64,000 nucleotides of DNA from Trinickia terrae (GTDB taxonomy: Bacteria > Pseudomonadota > Gammaproteobacteria > Burkholderiales > Burkholderiaceae): NCBI RefSeq assembly GCF_005144415.1, contig NZ_SWJE01000014.1, positions 165,777 to 229,776 on the forward strand, read 5' to 3'. The translations under genes and the position numbers were made by a program. Below are positions 26,128-37,991 of the stretch, piece after piece; the first letter of the stretch is position 1, and the number at the start of each line of letters is the position of its first letter. The notes beneath the pieces are model-generated. The model was given only the letters and a program-made list of their open reading frames with translations. It was not told the origin of the DNA and searched no databases.

Positions 26128-27275
26128 CAGCTTTTCATGAGCCGCTTCTGCCGCCCGACGCTCATGATGAGTCCGACCGCGACGCCGAGCGTAGTGAGCG
26201 CGGTGCCCCCATAGCTCATGAACGGCAGCGGCACGCCGACGACCGGCAGAATCCCGCTCACCATCCCGACATTGACGAACGCGTAGGTGAAAAACGCCAT
26301 CGTGAGCGACCCGGCCAAGAGGCGCCCAAATAGCGTCGCGCCGTTGGCGGCCACATAGAGTCCGCGCGCGATCAGCAGCATGTAGAGCACGAGCAGCACG
26401 AGTCCGCCCGCGAGCCCGAACTCCTCCGAGAACACGGCGAAAATGAAGTCGGTATGTTTTTCGGGGATGAATTCGAGGTGGGCCTGCGTGCCCTTCATCC
26501 AGCCCTTGCCGAGCGGGCCGCCCGAGCCGATCGCGATGACTGCCTGGATCGTGTGGAAGCCCTTGCCGAGCGGATCGGAGGTCGGGTCGAGCAGCGTGCA
26601 GACGCGGTGCTTCTGGTAGTCGTGCATGAGCGGCCACTGCACTTCGGGCTGGCAGATCTTGTCCTGGAACGTCGCGATCAGCGCGACCGAGACGACGACG
26701 GCCGCCAGCACCGGCGCGATCAGCTTGAACGACAGTCCAGCGAAGTAGATGACGAAGAGGCCCGCGGCGAACACGAGCATCGCCGTGCCGAGGTCCGGCT
26801 GCTTGGCGATCAGGCCGACCGGCACGGCGAGTATCGCGAAGCCGACGAGAAAGTCCCACCAGCGCAGCCCGCCTTCGCGCTTCTGGTAGTACCACGCGAG
26901 CATGAGCGGCGTGGCGATCTTGAGGAGCTCGGACGGCTGGATCACGACGCCGACGTTGATCCAGCGCTTCGCGCCCTTCTTCGTGATGCCGAACACCGCG
27001 ACGCCGACGAGCAGCGCGATCCCCACCGTATAGAGCGGCACGGCGAAGCGCATCAGCGTCGTGGGCGGCAAGTTGGCGAGCGCCCACATGAGGGCGAAGG
27101 TGAAGAGGATGTTGCGCAACTGGTCCTCGACCTTGCCGGGCATGTCGAGCGTCGCGCTATAGAGCGTGACGATGCCGACGCACAGCAGCAGGAACACCGT
27201 CAGCGCGAGCGGGCGATCGAAGCCCACGAACATCTGCTTGACGCGTTCGAGCCAGACACGCTTGTCGAATTGCAT
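26127..27275 (-). CDS. rodA: Rod-shape peptidoglycan glycosyltransferase RodA
   Basis: SEDS-family integral membrane glycosyltransferase that polymerises lipid II during cell elongation, in complex with PBP2. 382 residues with about ten membrane segments. Family signatures are GAKRWINVG, the large periplasmic loop with HTDFIFAVFSEEFG (the conserved Asp region) and the C-terminal PFMSYGGTA. It is the last gene of the mreBCD-mrdA-rodA operon, 11 nt after mrdA. Confidence 0.96.
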   Translation of the reverse strand: MQFDKRVWLERVKQMFVGFDRPLALTVFLLLCVGIVTLYSATLDMPGKVEDQLRNILFTFALMWALANLPPTTLMRFAVPLYTVGIALLVGVAVFGITKKGAKRWINVGVVIQPSELLKIATPLMLAWYYQKREGGLRWWDFLVGFAILAVPVGLIAKQPDLGTAMLVFAAGLFVIYFAGLSFKLIAPVLAAVVVSVALIATFQDKICQPEVQWPLMHDYQKHRVCTLLDPTSDPLGKGFHTIQAVIAIGSGGPLGKGWMKGTQAHLEFIPEKHTDFIFAVFSEEFGLAGGLVLLVLYMLLIARGLYVAANGATLFGRLLAGSLTMAFFTYAFVNVGMVSGILPVVGVPLPFMSYGGTALTTLGVAVGLIMSVGRQKRLMKS

Positions 27276-27286
27276 GTCTTTCTCCG

Positions 27287-29611
27287 TTATTCGTCGATGC
27301 CGGACGGGGCCGGCGTGGAGGGGGCGGCGGACGGCGCGTTCTCGTCGCGCGACGGCGGCGCGATAGCGACGTCGGGCGTTTCGCTGGCGGGGCGCGGCTT
27401 GCGCGGCGCGGGCTTTTTCGCCGGCGCGGCGACCGCGCCCGATGCGCCCGCCGCCGCGGCAGCGCCTGAGCCTGAGCCTGAGCCGACAACCGGCCCGGGG
27501 GCCGCGCCGAAGCCCCCCACAGCGACATCAGCGCCCGACGCCCCCACCGCCAGAGCGGGTTTCGGCGGCACTGGCGACGGCAGCGCCGTGAACCCCGCCG
27601 CGACCTTGACGAGCGGCTCCGAGCCTTCCGCGGCATCGGACGCGCCGATCACCGGCACGGTGATCGCCTGCGTCGCCGACGCCGCAGCCGCGACCGCCGC
27701 AGCTTCCGCGCCCGGCTTTTGGCGCTCGAGCAGCCAGAAGTCGAGCACGCGGCGTGCGATCGGGGCTGCGGCCTGCGCGCCCCAGCCGCCGTTTTCGACG
27801 ACCAGCGCGACCGCGATCTGCGGATTGTCGGCGGGGGCGAACGCGATGAAGAGCGCGTGGTCGCGCAGATTTTCGGCGAGCGCGTGGCCGTGGTACTTCG
27901 CGCCCTGCAGCGAGAACACCTGCGCGGTCCCGGTCTTGCCGGCCGTCACGTAAGGCGCGTTGCGGAACAGCAGATACGCGGTGCCGGACGGATTGGCCGT
28001 CACGTTGACCATCCCGCGCTTGACGACGTCGATATCGTCTTGCGTCACGTTGATCCGGCCGTTGTCCTTCGGCACGGTCAGGCGCAGATCGTGGCTGATC
28101 GGATTCTCGATCTCCTTCACGAGGTGCGGCTTCATGACGACGCCGTTGTTGGCGAGCGTGGCCGTCGCGTGCCCGAGCTGCAGGATCGTGTACGAGTTGT
28201 AGCCCTGGCCGATCCCGAGGCTGATCGTCTCGCCTTCGTACCAGCGCTGCTGCTCGGGCTTGCGGTAGGCCTTCTTCTTCCAGTCCGTCGACGGCAGCAC
28301 GCCGCGCGCCTCGCCCGCGATGTCGATGCCGGTGATCTGCCCGAAGCCCCAGGGCTTCATGAAGTTGGCGATCGCGTTGACGCCGAGGTCGTGCGCGAGC
28401 ATGTAGAAGTAGGTGTCGTTCGACACCATGATCGCGCGGTTCATGTCGATCCAGCCCTGGCCCTGCGGCACGTCGTTGCGGAACGTGTGGCCGCCGAACG
28501 TGTACGAGCCCGGGTCCTGGAAGCCCCAGCTCGGCGTGCGCTTGTGCAGGGTGAGCGCGGCGAGCGCCATGAACGGCTTGTAGGTCGAGCCCGGCGGATA
28601 GGTGCCGTGCAGCGGCCGGTTCAGGAGCGGATGGTCGGCCGAGTTGTTGAGCTCGTCCCAGGTCTGCTGATCGATGCCGTCGACGAACGAGTTCGGATCG
28701 AAGCTCGGCGACGAGACGAACGCGAGCACGTCCCCCGTCGAGGGCTCGATCGCGACGAGCGCGCCGCGCTTGCCCGCGAACGCCTGCTCGGCGACCTGCT
28801 GCAGGCCGATGTCGAGCGACAGCACGAGGTTGTTGCCCGGCGTCGCCTGCGTGCGCGAGAGCGTGCGCACGGGGCGCCCGCCCGCCGTCACTTCGACTTC
28901 CTCGAAGCCGGTCATGCCGTGCAATTCGGTTTCGTAGCTCTGCTCGACGCCGATCTTGCCGATGTAGTCGGTGCCCTTGTAGTTGTTCGCGTCGAGGCGC
29001 GGATCGTAGTGATCGGGGTCGCTGTCGTTCTGGTCGCTGATGGCGTCGATGCGCTCCGCGTCGCGCTGCGAGATCCGGCCGATATAGCCGATCACGTGCG
29101 CCGCCGTCGTGCCGAGCGGGTATTGGCGGAACAGGCGCGCGCGCACGTCGACGCCGGGAAAGCGGAAACGCTGCGCCGTGAACTTCGCGACTTCCTCGTC
29201 GGTCAAGCGGGTGCGGATCGGCAGGCTCTCGAAGTTCTTCGAGTCTTCGAGCAGCTTCTTGAAGCGGCGGCGGTCGCGCTGGTCGATCGAGATGACCGTG
29301 GAGAGCTTGTCGATCACGTTATCGAGCGTGTCGTCGATCTTCGACGGCGTGACTTCGAGCGTGTACGCCGAGTAGTTCCTGGCGAGCACGACGCCATTGC
29401 GATCGGTGATGATGCCGCGGTTCGGCACGATCGGCGCGACCGAGATGCGGTTCTCCTCGGCCTGCAGCGAGTATTTGCTGTAGTGCCAGACCTGCAGGTC
29501 GAGAAAGCGCAGCACCAGGAGGCCGAAGCAGACGAACACGAACACCCCGGCCGCCGCGACGCGCAGACGGAACCGGGAGAGCTGTTGCTGGGTGTCCTTG
29601 AATTCGGTCAT
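27287..29611 (-). CDS. mrdA: Penicillin-binding protein 2 with long C-terminal tail
   Basis: Transpeptidase cross-linking peptidoglycan during elongation. 774 residues. It has an N-terminal membrane anchor (about residues 18-38), a PBP dimerisation domain, and a transpeptidase domain with STYK (catalytic Ser342, Lys345), SND (397-399) and KTG (559-561). E. coli PBP2 is 633 residues. Here the catalytic domain ends near residue 630 and is followed by about 140 residues of Ala/Pro/Gly-rich low-complexity sequence of unknown role at the periplasmic C-terminus. It lies between mreD (31 nt) and rodA (11 nt), its working partner. Confidence 0.96.
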   Translation of the reverse strand: MTEFKDTQQQLSRFRLRVAAAGVFVFVCFGLLVLRFLDLQVWHYSKYSLQAEENRISVAPIVPNRGIITDRNGVVLARNYSAYTLEVTPSKIDDTLDNVIDKLSTVISIDQRDRRRFKKLLEDSKNFESLPIRTRLTDEEVAKFTAQRFRFPGVDVRARLFRQYPLGTTAAHVIGYIGRISQRDAERIDAISDQNDSDPDHYDPRLDANNYKGTDYIGKIGVEQSYETELHGMTGFEEVEVTAGGRPVRTLSRTQATPGNNLVLSLDIGLQQVAEQAFAGKRGALVAIEPSTGDVLAFVSSPSFDPNSFVDGIDQQTWDELNNSADHPLLNRPLHGTYPPGSTYKPFMALAALTLHKRTPSWGFQDPGSYTFGGHTFRNDVPQGQGWIDMNRAIMVSNDTYFYMLAHDLGVNAIANFMKPWGFGQITGIDIAGEARGVLPSTDWKKKAYRKPEQQRWYEGETISLGIGQGYNSYTILQLGHATATLANNGVVMKPHLVKEIENPISHDLRLTVPKDNGRINVTQDDIDVVKRGMVNVTANPSGTAYLLFRNAPYVTAGKTGTAQVFSLQGAKYHGHALAENLRDHALFIAFAPADNPQIAVALVVENGGWGAQAAAPIARRVLDFWLLERQKPGAEAAAVAAAASATQAITVPVIGASDAAEGSEPLVKVAAGFTALPSPVPPKPALAVGASGADVAVGGFGAAPGPVVGSGSGSGAAAAAGASGAVAAPAKKPAPRKPRPASETPDVAIAPPSRDENAPSAAPSTPAPSGIDE

Positions 29612-29642
29612 GCGAGTACCGTGCTACGGATTCGAAACGGGC

Positions 29643-30155
29643 TCAGATCGGCCGGGTGTCGTCCGGGTCTTCCGGGCGGCGCTGAGGCATCAGGAGCAGC
29701 ATGCTCGCAACCGGCCAGAGCGCGGCTTCGACGAAGCCGTCGATCAGATAGCCCCAGCCGGGAAACGCGGCGCCCATCAAGAGGCGGATCATGAACGGCA
29801 CGAGCTGCGCGCCGACCAAAAGCGGCGCGACGGCGAACATCTGCACGCCGAGCGTCATCCAGAGCACGCGCCGGTGGATCGTGATTGCGCCGAACGAGAG
29901 CAGCGTATAGGCGAGGGCGTGCTCGCCGAGCAGGCTCGCGTTGTGCACGTCCATCAGGATGCCGAGCAGGAACGCGAGGCCCATGCCGACCTTGCGCGGC
30001 TGGTGCACGTTCCAGAACAGGAGCACGAGCGCGACGAAATCGGGCACGGCGACGAGGCGCCCCCAGGGCATCAGATTCAGCAGGAACGCGGCGGCGAGAC
30101 TGAACGCGATGAAGTACGGATTGACCGGCAGCAGGATGTATTGCGGGCGGTTCAT
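29643..30155 (-). CDS. mreD: Rod shape-determining protein MreD
   Basis: Small inner-membrane protein of the elongasome that binds MreC. 170 residues with about five hydrophobic segments and the family N-terminus (NPYFIAFSLAAAFLLNLMPWG). The start overlaps the mreC stop by 4 nt. MreD is poorly conserved, but position and topology make the call firm. Confidence 0.94.
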   Translation of the reverse strand: MNRPQYILLPVNPYFIAFSLAAAFLLNLMPWGRLVAVPDFVALVLLFWNVHQPRKVGMGLAFLLGILMDVHNASLLGEHALAYTLLSFGAITIHRRVLWMTLGVQMFAVAPLLVGAQLVPFMIRLLMGAAFPGWGYLIDGFVEAALWPVASMLLLMPQRRPEDPDDTRPI

Positions 30156-31228
30156 CGCTTCGCTCCCGATGCGGCGGCGTGATCGGCGGCGGGCGCTTTC
30201 GCGTTCTTCTCGGTGCTCTTTGCGGCGGTTGGCGTTTTTGCGGTCTTGTCTGCGGCGTTCTCGCCGGCCTTCGCATCGGGAGCGGTCTTGCCGGCGGCTT
30301 TATCCTTGTCCGCGGCCTTCACCGCTTTCTTGTTCTTCGCGTCTTTCCCCGCGGCCGTTGAGGCCGACTCGGGCTCTTCCGGACGCGGCGGCACATTGCT
30401 GATGTAGTGCAGCACGAGGAACTGCTTCGCGCCACGCACGGTTGCGACCGGCTGACAGACGACGCGCGCGAACGCCGTATCGGCGAGCTTGTCGACGCGC
30501 GCCACCTTCGCGACCGGCAGCCCTGGCGGATAGACGCCGTCGAGGCCGCTCGTCACGAGCTCGTCGCCCGCGAGCACGTCGGCGCTGATCGGCACGAAGC
30601 GCATTTCGAGCGCGTCACCCTTGGGCGTGCCGTAGATCACGCTGCGCAGCCCGGTGCGGACAACCTGCACGGGCACGGCCTGATCCTTGTCGGTCAAGAG
30701 CGTCACTTCGGACTGCATCGGGAACACGCGCGTGACCTGGCCGACGACGCCGTTCTCGTTGACGACAGGCGAGCCGTTCTGGACGTCCTGATGCGAGCCG
30801 ACGCCGATCACGACCTTCTGCGTGAACGGATCGGCCGTGTCGTATTGGATCTCGGCAGGCGTGGACTTCGTCGTCATCTGCTGCGTCAGGTCGAGAAGCG
30901 CACGCAGATGCGCGTTCTCCGCCTCGAGCGTGGCGGTTTGATTCGCCTGCGTCGAGAGCTGGAGGTTGCGGGCGGTGAGCTTCTGGTTTTCGGTGCGCAA
31001 GGTCGCGCTCGTGACGGCGAGATCGGCGGCGCCCATGAAGACGTCGCGTGGCACGAGGGCCGCGCGCTGCAGCGGATAGAGACCTGCGCCGAGCACGCCG
31101 CGCACGATTTCGAGCGTCCTGAAGCGTGCATCGGAGATCAGCAAGGCGAGCGCGAGCACGACGAAGAAGACCAGCCGCGCGAGCGCGGACGGGCCTTGCT
31201 TGAACAGAGGCGGCGGACTGTATTCCAT
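30152..31228 (-). CDS. mreC: Rod shape-determining protein MreC
   Basis: Periplasmic scaffold that links the MreB filament to PBP2. 358 residues. An N-terminal membrane anchor (about residues 18-38) and a coiled coil (about 65-110) precede the beta-barrel MreC core, with SGLDGVYPPGLPVAKV near 230. After residue 285 or so come about 70 residues made almost wholly of Ala, Lys, Asp and Thr, a charged disordered tail absent from E. coli MreC. It overlaps mreD by 4 nt, and mreB lies about 100 nt upstream. Confidence 0.95.
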   Translation of the reverse strand: MEYSPPPLFKQGPSALARLVFFVVLALALLISDARFRTLEIVRGVLGAGLYPLQRAALVPRDVFMGAADLAVTSATLRTENQKLTARNLQLSTQANQTATLEAENAHLRALLDLTQQMTTKSTPAEIQYDTADPFTQKVVIGVGSHQDVQNGSPVVNENGVVGQVTRVFPMQSEVTLLTDKDQAVPVQVVRTGLRSVIYGTPKGDALEMRFVPISADVLAGDELVTSGLDGVYPPGLPVAKVARVDKLADTAFARVVCQPVATVRGAKQFLVLHYISNVPPRPEEPESASTAAGKDAKNKKAVKAADKDKAAGKTAPDAKAGENAADKTAKTPTAAKSTEKNAKAPAADHAAASGAKR

Positions 31229-31332
31229 GGTCGGCGCCGAAGGCGTGATCGTGTGAGTGAAGCTACGGCGCGCTCAAGCGCGGCGGCTCGCCGGTGGGAC
31301 CGAGAGCGCCGCGCTGTCTGCTGACACGGGTT

Positions 31333-32778
<1,446 letters not shown>

Positions 32779-33078
32779 ATGGCTTTGACCCTGACCGATG
32801 TTAAGCGCATCGCGCACCTGGCGCGCCTCGAATTGGCCGACGCCGACGCCGAGCACACGCTTACCCAGCTCAACGATTTCTTCGGGCTCGTCGAGCAGAT
32901 GCAGGCCGTCGATACGGCCGGCATCGCGCCGCTCGCCCACCCCATCGAACACATCGAGGACGTCGCGCTGCGCCTGCGCGACGACGCCGTCACCGAGGCC
33001 GTCGATCGCGATGCGTACCAGCGTCCCGCGCCCGCGGTGCAGGACGGCCTGTATCTCGTGCCGAAAGTGATCGAATAA
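32779..33078 (+). CDS. gatC: Asp/Glu-tRNA amidotransferase subunit GatC
   Basis: Small linker subunit that holds GatA and GatB together in the enzyme converting Glu-tRNA(Gln) or Asp-tRNA(Asn) to the amide form. 99 residues, normal length, with the family pattern [15 protein letters not shown] and the central PLAHP turn. First gene of gatCAB; 100 nt of spacer containing a diverged copy of the dispersed repeat separates it from gatA. Confidence 0.96.
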   Translation: MALTLTDVKRIAHLARLELADADAEHTLTQLNDFFGLVEQMQAVDTAGIAPLAHPIEHIEDVALRLRDDAVTEAVDRDAYQRPAPAVQDGLYLVPKVIE

Positions 33079-33088
33079 CCGTTCGGAG

Positions 33089-33156
33089 CGCCCCCAAACC
33101 TGTCGCTACGCGCCAGGCCCCCCCAAGGGGGTAAGAAGACTTGGGGCGGCCCGGCG
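33089..33156 (+). repeat. Dispersed intergenic repeat, copy A (diverged)
   Basis: It begins CGCCCCCA, has a C-run/G-run palindromic centre (CCCCCAAGGGGG), and ends CTTGGGGCGGCCCGGCG. It shares both ends with copies B (48477-48546) and C (60231-60299), and the middle is diverged. It sits in the gatC-gatA spacer inside an operon. Confidence 0.6.
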
Positions 33157-33178
33157 TTTTCTTAGGAACGCCCATCCA

Positions 33179-34669
33179 ATGCATGCAAAGAGTTTGACCG
33201 AGCTGCGCGCGCTCGTCGCGACGAAGGAATGTTCCGCCGTCGAGCTGGCGCAGCACTATCTGAAGCGAATCGAGGCCGCGAGCGCGCTCAATGCGTTCAT
33301 CCAGGTCGATCCCGAGCTGACGCTCGCGCAGGCGAAGGCCGCCGACGAACGCGTCGCGCGCGGCGAGAGCGGTCCGCTGCTGGGCCTGCCGATCGCGCAC
33401 AAGGACGTTTTCGTCACGCGCGGCTGGCGCTCCACGGCCGGCTCGAAGATGCTCGAGGGCTACGTGAGCCCGTTCGATGCGACCGTCGTCGAGCGCTTTA
33501 TGCGCGCCGGCATGGTGACGCTCGGCAAGACCAACATGGACGAGTTCGCGATGGGCTCGTCGAACGAGAATTCGGCCTACGGATCGGTGAAGAACCCGTG
33601 GGATACGGCCGCGGTGCCCGGCGGCTCGTCGGGCGGCTCGGCGGCGGCCGTGGCCGCGCGCCTCGCACCCGCCGCCACGGCCACCGATACCGGCGGCTCG
33701 ATCCGCCAGCCGGCGTCGTTCTCGGGCGTGACCGGCATCAAGCCGACCTACGGCCGCGTGTCGCGCTACGGGATGATCGCGTTCGCGTCGTCGCTGGACC
33801 AGGGCGGCCCGATGGCGCAGACCGCCGCCGATTGCGCGGCGCTGCTCAACGCGATGACGGGCTTCGACGAGCGTGACTCGACGAGCTTGAAGCGCGACGA
33901 CGAAGACTACACGCGCTTCCTCGGCCAGACCTGGTCGACCGGCGGCGCGGCGGACAAACCGCTCGCGGGCCTGCGCATCGGCTTGCCGAAGGAGTACTTC
34001 GGCGATGGTCTCGCCGGCGATGTGCGCGCCGCCGTCGATGCCGCGCTCAAGCAATACGAAGCGCTCGGCGCGACGCTCGTGCCGGTGTCGCTGCCGAAGA
34101 CGGAACTGTCGATTCCCGTCTACTACGTGATCGCGCCGGCTGAGGCGTCGTCGAACCTGTCGCGCTTCGACGGCGTGCGCTACGGCCATCGCGCCGCCGA
34201 GTACCGCGATCTGCTAGACATGTACAAGAAGTCGCGCGCGGAGGGCTTCGGCCCCGAGGTGAAGCGCCGGATCCTGGTCGGCACCTATGTGCTGTCGCAC
34301 GGCTACTACGACGCGTACTACCTGCAGGCGCAGAAGATCCGCCGCATCATCGCGCAGGACTTTGAGGAAGCGTTCAAGACGTGCGACGTCATCATGGGTC
34401 CGGTCGCGCCGACCGTCGCCTGGGACATCGGCGCGAAGGGCGACGACCCGGTGCAGATGTACCTCGCCGACGTCTACACGCTGTCGATCAGCCTCGCCGG
34501 CCTGCCCGGCATGAGCGTGCCCTGCGGCTTCGGCGCGGGCGCGAACGCCAAGCGCCCGGTCGGCTTGCAGATCGTCGGCAACTATTTCAACGAAGCCCGG
34601 ATGCTGCAGATCGCCGATGCGTTCCAGCGCGCGACCGACTGGCACAAGCAATCCCCGGCAGGAGTCTGA
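33179..34669 (+). CDS. gatA: Asp/Glu-tRNA amidotransferase subunit GatA
   Basis: Amidase subunit that frees ammonia from glutamine for transamidation. 496 residues. The amidase-signature catalytic triad is visible: Lys in IAHKDVF, and the cis-Ser and nucleophile Ser in [14 protein letters not shown] and [11 protein letters not shown]. Start ATG at 33179 has AGGAA upstream; a second in-frame ATG (Met-His-Ala) is not evident. GatB follows after 2 nt. Confidence 0.97.
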   Translation: MHAKSLTELRALVATKECSAVELAQHYLKRIEAASALNAFIQVDPELTLAQAKAADERVARGESGPLLGLPIAHKDVFVTRGWRSTAGSKMLEGYVSPFDATVVERFMRAGMVTLGKTNMDEFAMGSSNENSAYGSVKNPWDTAAVPGGSSGGSAAAVAARLAPAATATDTGGSIRQPASFSGVTGIKPTYGRVSRYGMIAFASSLDQGGPMAQTAADCAALLNAMTGFDERDSTSLKRDDEDYTRFLGQTWSTGGAADKPLAGLRIGLPKEYFGDGLAGDVRAAVDAALKQYEALGATLVPVSLPKTELSIPVYYVIAPAEASSNLSRFDGVRYGHRAAEYRDLLDMYKKSRAEGFGPEVKRRILVGTYVLSHGYYDAYYLQAQKIRRIIAQDFEEAFKTCDVIMGPVAPTVAWDIGAKGDDPVQMYLADVYTLSISLAGLPGMSVPCGFGAGANAKRPVGLQIVGNYFNEARMLQIADAFQRATDWHKQSPAGV

Positions 34670-34671
34670 AT

Positions 34672-36141
34672 ATGGAGTGGGAAGTCGTTATCGGCCTGGA
34701 GACGCACTCGCAGCTCTCGACGGCCTCGAAGATTTTCTCGGGCGCGTCGACGCAGTTCGGCGCCGATCCGAACACGCAGGCGTGCCCCGTCGATCTCGCG
34801 TTGCCGGGCGTGCTGCCGGTGATGAACAAGGGCGCTGTCGAGCGCGCGATCCGCTTCGGCCTCGCGATCGGCGCGACGGTCGCGCCGCGCAGCATCTTCG
34901 CGCGCAAGAATTACTTCTACCCTGATCTGCCGAAGGGCTATCAGATCAGCCAGTACGAGATCCCCGTCGTGCAGGGCGGCCAGGTCACGATCCAGGTGCC
35001 CGCCAACGACAAGACGGGCGCCGCCGCGTACGAGAAGACCATCAACCTCACGCGCGCGCACCTCGAGGAAGACGCCGGCAAGTCGCTGCACGAAGACTTC
35101 GCGGGCATGACCGGCATCGACCTGAACCGCGCCGGCACGCCGCTGCTCGAGATCGTCACCGAGCCGGAGATGCGCAGCGCCGCCGAGGCCGTGGCGTACG
35201 CGAAGGCCCTCCATGCGCTCGTCGTCTGGCTCGGCATCTGCGACGGCAACATGCAGGAAGGCTCGTTCCGCTGCGATGCGAACGTTTCGGTGCGTCCGGT
35301 CGGGCAGAAGGAGTTCGGCACGCGCGCCGAGATCAAGAACCTCAACTCGTTCCGCTTCCTCGAAGAGGCGATCCAGTACGAAGTGCGCCGCCAGATCGAG
35401 CTGATCGAGGACGGCGGCACCGTCGTGCAGGAAACGCGCCTCTACGATCCGGACAAGCGGGAAACGCGCTCGATGCGCAGCAAGGAAGACGCGCACGACT
35501 ACCGCTACTTCCCCGATCCGGACCTGATGCCGCTCGTGATCGACGCGGCGTGGATCGAGCGCGTGAAGGGCGAGATGCCCGAGCTGCCGGCCGGCATGCA
35601 GAAGCGCTTCGTCGAGCAATACGGCCTGACGCCGTACGACGCCGGCGTGCTCACGTCGAGCAAGGCGATGGCTGCGTACTTCGAGGCGGTGGTCGCCAAG
35701 GCCGGAACGGCGCAATCGAAGACCGCGGCGAACTGGCTGATGGGCGAAGTGTCGTCGCAGTTGAATCGCGACGGGCTCGAGATCGCCGAGTGCCCGGTCT
35801 CCGCCGCCCAGCTCGCGCTGGTGCTGCAGCGGATCGCCGACGGCACGATCTCGAACAAGATCGCCAAGGATGTGTTCCTCGCGATCTGGGAAGAGAAGGC
35901 CACGGACGTTGACGCCGCCGACCGCATCATCGAAGCGAAGGGCTGGAAGCAGATCTCGGACACCGGCGCGCTCGAAGCGATCATCGACGAGGTGCTCGCG
36001 GCGAACCAGAAGTCGGTCGAGGAGTTTCGCGCGGGCAAGGAAAAGGCGTTCAACGCGCTGGTCGGCCAGGCGATGAAGGCGACCAAGGGCAAGGGCAATC
36101 CGCAGCAGGTCAACGAGCTTTTGAAGAAGAAGCTATCCTGA
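34672..36141 (+). CDS. gatB: Asp/Glu-tRNA amidotransferase subunit GatB
   Basis: Kinase/transamidase subunit that phosphorylates the misacylated tRNA and adds ammonia. 489 residues. The start is [15 protein letters not shown], with conserved cradle residues around [19 protein letters not shown], and the C-terminal YqeY-like tail domain ends [21 protein letters not shown] at 34660-34664 sets the ATG at 34672. It completes gatCAB. A terminator follows. Confidence 0.97.
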   Translation: MEWEVVIGLETHSQLSTASKIFSGASTQFGADPNTQACPVDLALPGVLPVMNKGAVERAIRFGLAIGATVAPRSIFARKNYFYPDLPKGYQISQYEIPVVQGGQVTIQVPANDKTGAAAYEKTINLTRAHLEEDAGKSLHEDFAGMTGIDLNRAGTPLLEIVTEPEMRSAAEAVAYAKALHALVVWLGICDGNMQEGSFRCDANVSVRPVGQKEFGTRAEIKNLNSFRFLEEAIQYEVRRQIELIEDGGTVVQETRLYDPDKRETRSMRSKEDAHDYRYFPDPDLMPLVIDAAWIERVKGEMPELPAGMQKRFVEQYGLTPYDAGVLTSSKAMAAYFEAVVAKAGTAQSKTAANWLMGEVSSQLNRDGLEIAECPVSAAQLALVLQRIADGTISNKIAKDVFLAIWEEKATDVDAADRIIEAKGWKQISDTGALEAIIDEVLAANQKSVEEFRAGKEKAFNALVGQAMKATKGKGNPQQVNELLKKKLS

Positions 36142-36195
36142 GCGTCCCTTGCCGGAACTGCGGGCTTGCGCGGTGCGAGTCCGCATGATGGAACC

Positions 36196-36238
36196 ACGGG
36201 CTGTTGCCGGACGGAATACGAGGCGACGGCCCGTTTTG
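36196..36238 (+). terminator. Intrinsic terminator of gatCAB
   Basis: A 13-bp stem with wobble pairs (ACGGGCTGTTGCC 36196-36208 with GGCGACGGCCCGT 36222-36234), then TTTT. Confidence 0.75.
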
Positions 36239-36295
36239 TTTGAAATGGCGTGCCGGCCCATCGCGGGCGTGGCCGCCACATACATTGGAGCGCGC

Positions 36296-37147
36296 ATGCC
36301 GAAGCAACCGAGCCTGGACGACTTTCGCGTCCCCTACGTCGGCAACGGCAAGAGCAATGGCAAGAAAGCCGGGAAGTTTTCGCTGACCGATTTCGACACC
36401 GCGTCGAAGCCGTTTTCGATGGGATCGAAGGATGCCGACCGCGCGCGCCTGTCGGAGCTCGGCAATCGGCTCGACGAGCTGCAGGAGCGCCTGCACGCGC
36501 AGCGCCGCCAGCGCGTGCTGCTGGTGCTGCAAGGCATGGATACGAGCGGCAAGGACGGCACCGTGCGCGCCGTGTTCCACGAAGTCGATCCGCTCGGCTT
36601 GCGCATCGTGCCGTTCAAGGCACCGACGCCGATCGAGACCGCGCACGACTTCCTCTGGCGCGTGCACGCGAAGGCGCCGGCCGCGGGCGAGCTGACGGTC
36701 TTCAACCGCAGCCACTACGAGGACGTGCTGGTGCCGCGCGTGCTCGGCCAGATCGACGCCGCCGAGACCGAGCGCCGCTACGGGCACATCCGGCAATTCG
36801 AAGAGCTGCTCGCGGATGCGGGCGCGACGATCATCAAGTGCTTCCTGCACATCTCGAAGGACGAGCAGAAGAGCCGCCTGCAGGCCCGCATCGACGATCC
36901 GACCAAGCACTGGAAGTTCGACATCTCCGACATCGAAGCGCGCAAGCTCTGGGAGCCGTATCAGGAGGCCTACCGCGACGCGCTGGCGGCGACGTCGACC
37001 GAATACGCGCCGTGGTACGTGATTCCGGCGGACTCGAAGTCGCACCGCAACCTGATGGTGGCCGAGCTGCTGCTGCGCGTACTGGAGGACATGAAGCTCG
37101 AATACCCGCCCGCGAAGGAAGCGCTCAAGGGCATCAAGGTCGAGTGA
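36296..37147 (+). CDS. Polyphosphate kinase 2 family protein
   Basis: 283-residue PPK2-type enzyme, which moves phosphate between polyphosphate and nucleotides (usually making nucleoside di- or triphosphates from polyP). Walker A is GMDTSGKDGT at residues 80-89, followed by the lid and Walker B region NRSHYEDVLVPRV and the conserved ISKDEQKSRLQARIDDP segment. The single-domain length and sequence suit a class I or III PPK2; the preferred substrate (AMP or ADP) cannot be told by eye. GGAG at 36287-36290 sets the ATG at 36296. 59 nt before xthA, so possibly co-transcribed. Confidence 0.9.
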   Translation: MPKQPSLDDFRVPYVGNGKSNGKKAGKFSLTDFDTASKPFSMGSKDADRARLSELGNRLDELQERLHAQRRQRVLLVLQGMDTSGKDGTVRAVFHEVDPLGLRIVPFKAPTPIETAHDFLWRVHAKAPAAGELTVFNRSHYEDVLVPRVLGQIDAAETERRYGHIRQFEELLADAGATIIKCFLHISKDEQKSRLQARIDDPTKHWKFDISDIEARKLWEPYQEAYRDALAATSTEYAPWYVIPADSKSHRNLMVAELLLRVLEDMKLEYPPAKEALKGIKVE

Positions 37148-37206
37148 GCCGAGCGACCGCTAGCGAACCCACTCCATCCATCGACAAGAACCAGGACCAG
37201 GAAACT

Positions 37207-37986
37207 ATGCTGCGTGTGATCACCGCCAACCTGAACGGCATCCGCTCCGCTGCGAAGAAGGGCTTTTTCGAGTGGTTCGGCGAGCAGAACGCCGACGTGC
37301 TCTGCGTCCAGGAGCTCAAGTGCTCGCAGGACGACATGACGCCCGAATTCCTCGCGCCGCACGGCTTTACCGGCTACTTCCAGCATGCCGAGAAAAAGGG
37401 CTACAGCGGCGCGGGCGTCTACACGCGCCATGAGCCCGACGACGTCGTCATCGGCTACGGCAGCGAGGAGTTCGACCCCGAGGGGCGCTATGTGGAAGCG
37501 CGCTTCGGGAAGCTGTCGGTGGTGTCGGTGTATGTGCCGTCCGGTTCGAGCGGCGACGACCGCCAGCAGGCGAAATTCCGCTTCATGGACGAGTTCATGC
37601 CCCACCTCGCGGAGCTGAGCAAGAAGCGCGAAGTGATCCTGTGCGGCGACGTCAACATCGTCCACAAGGAAATCGACATCAAGAACTGGAAGAGCAACCA
37701 GAAGAACTCGGGCTGCCTGCCCGAAGAGCGCGCCTGGCTGAGCCAGCTCTTCGACGAAGTCGGCTACGTCGACGTGTTCCGCACGCTCGATCAGCGGCCC
37801 GAGCAGTACACGTGGTGGAGCAATCGCGGACAGGCGTATGCGAAGAACGTCGGGTGGCGGATCGATTACCAGATCGCGACGCCGGGCATCGCGGGCAAGG
37901 CGAAGGGCACGTCGATCTTCCGCGACATCAAGTTCAGCGACCATGCGCCGCTGACGGTCGACTACGACCACAAGGTCAAGAGCTGA
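37207..37986 (+). CDS. xthA: Exodeoxyribonuclease III
   Basis: AP endonuclease and 3'-5' exonuclease of base-excision repair. 259 residues. The endonuclease/exonuclease/phosphatase fold shows all active-site segments: N in ANLNGIRSA, metal Glu in VQELKC, CGDVNIVHKEID, and the catalytic SDHAPLTVDY near the C-terminus. AGGA lies upstream of the ATG at 37207. The exoA-like branch is equally possible as a name. Confidence 0.94.
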   Translation: MLRVITANLNGIRSAAKKGFFEWFGEQNADVLCVQELKCSQDDMTPEFLAPHGFTGYFQHAEKKGYSGAGVYTRHEPDDVVIGYGSEEFDPEGRYVEARFGKLSVVSVYVPSGSSGDDRQQAKFRFMDEFMPHLAELSKKREVILCGDVNIVHKEIDIKNWKSNQKNSGCLPEERAWLSQLFDEVGYVDVFRTLDQRPEQYTWWSNRGQAYAKNVGWRIDYQIATPGIAGKAKGTSIFRDIKFSDHAPLTVDYDHKVKS

Positions 37987-37991
37987 CGAAG

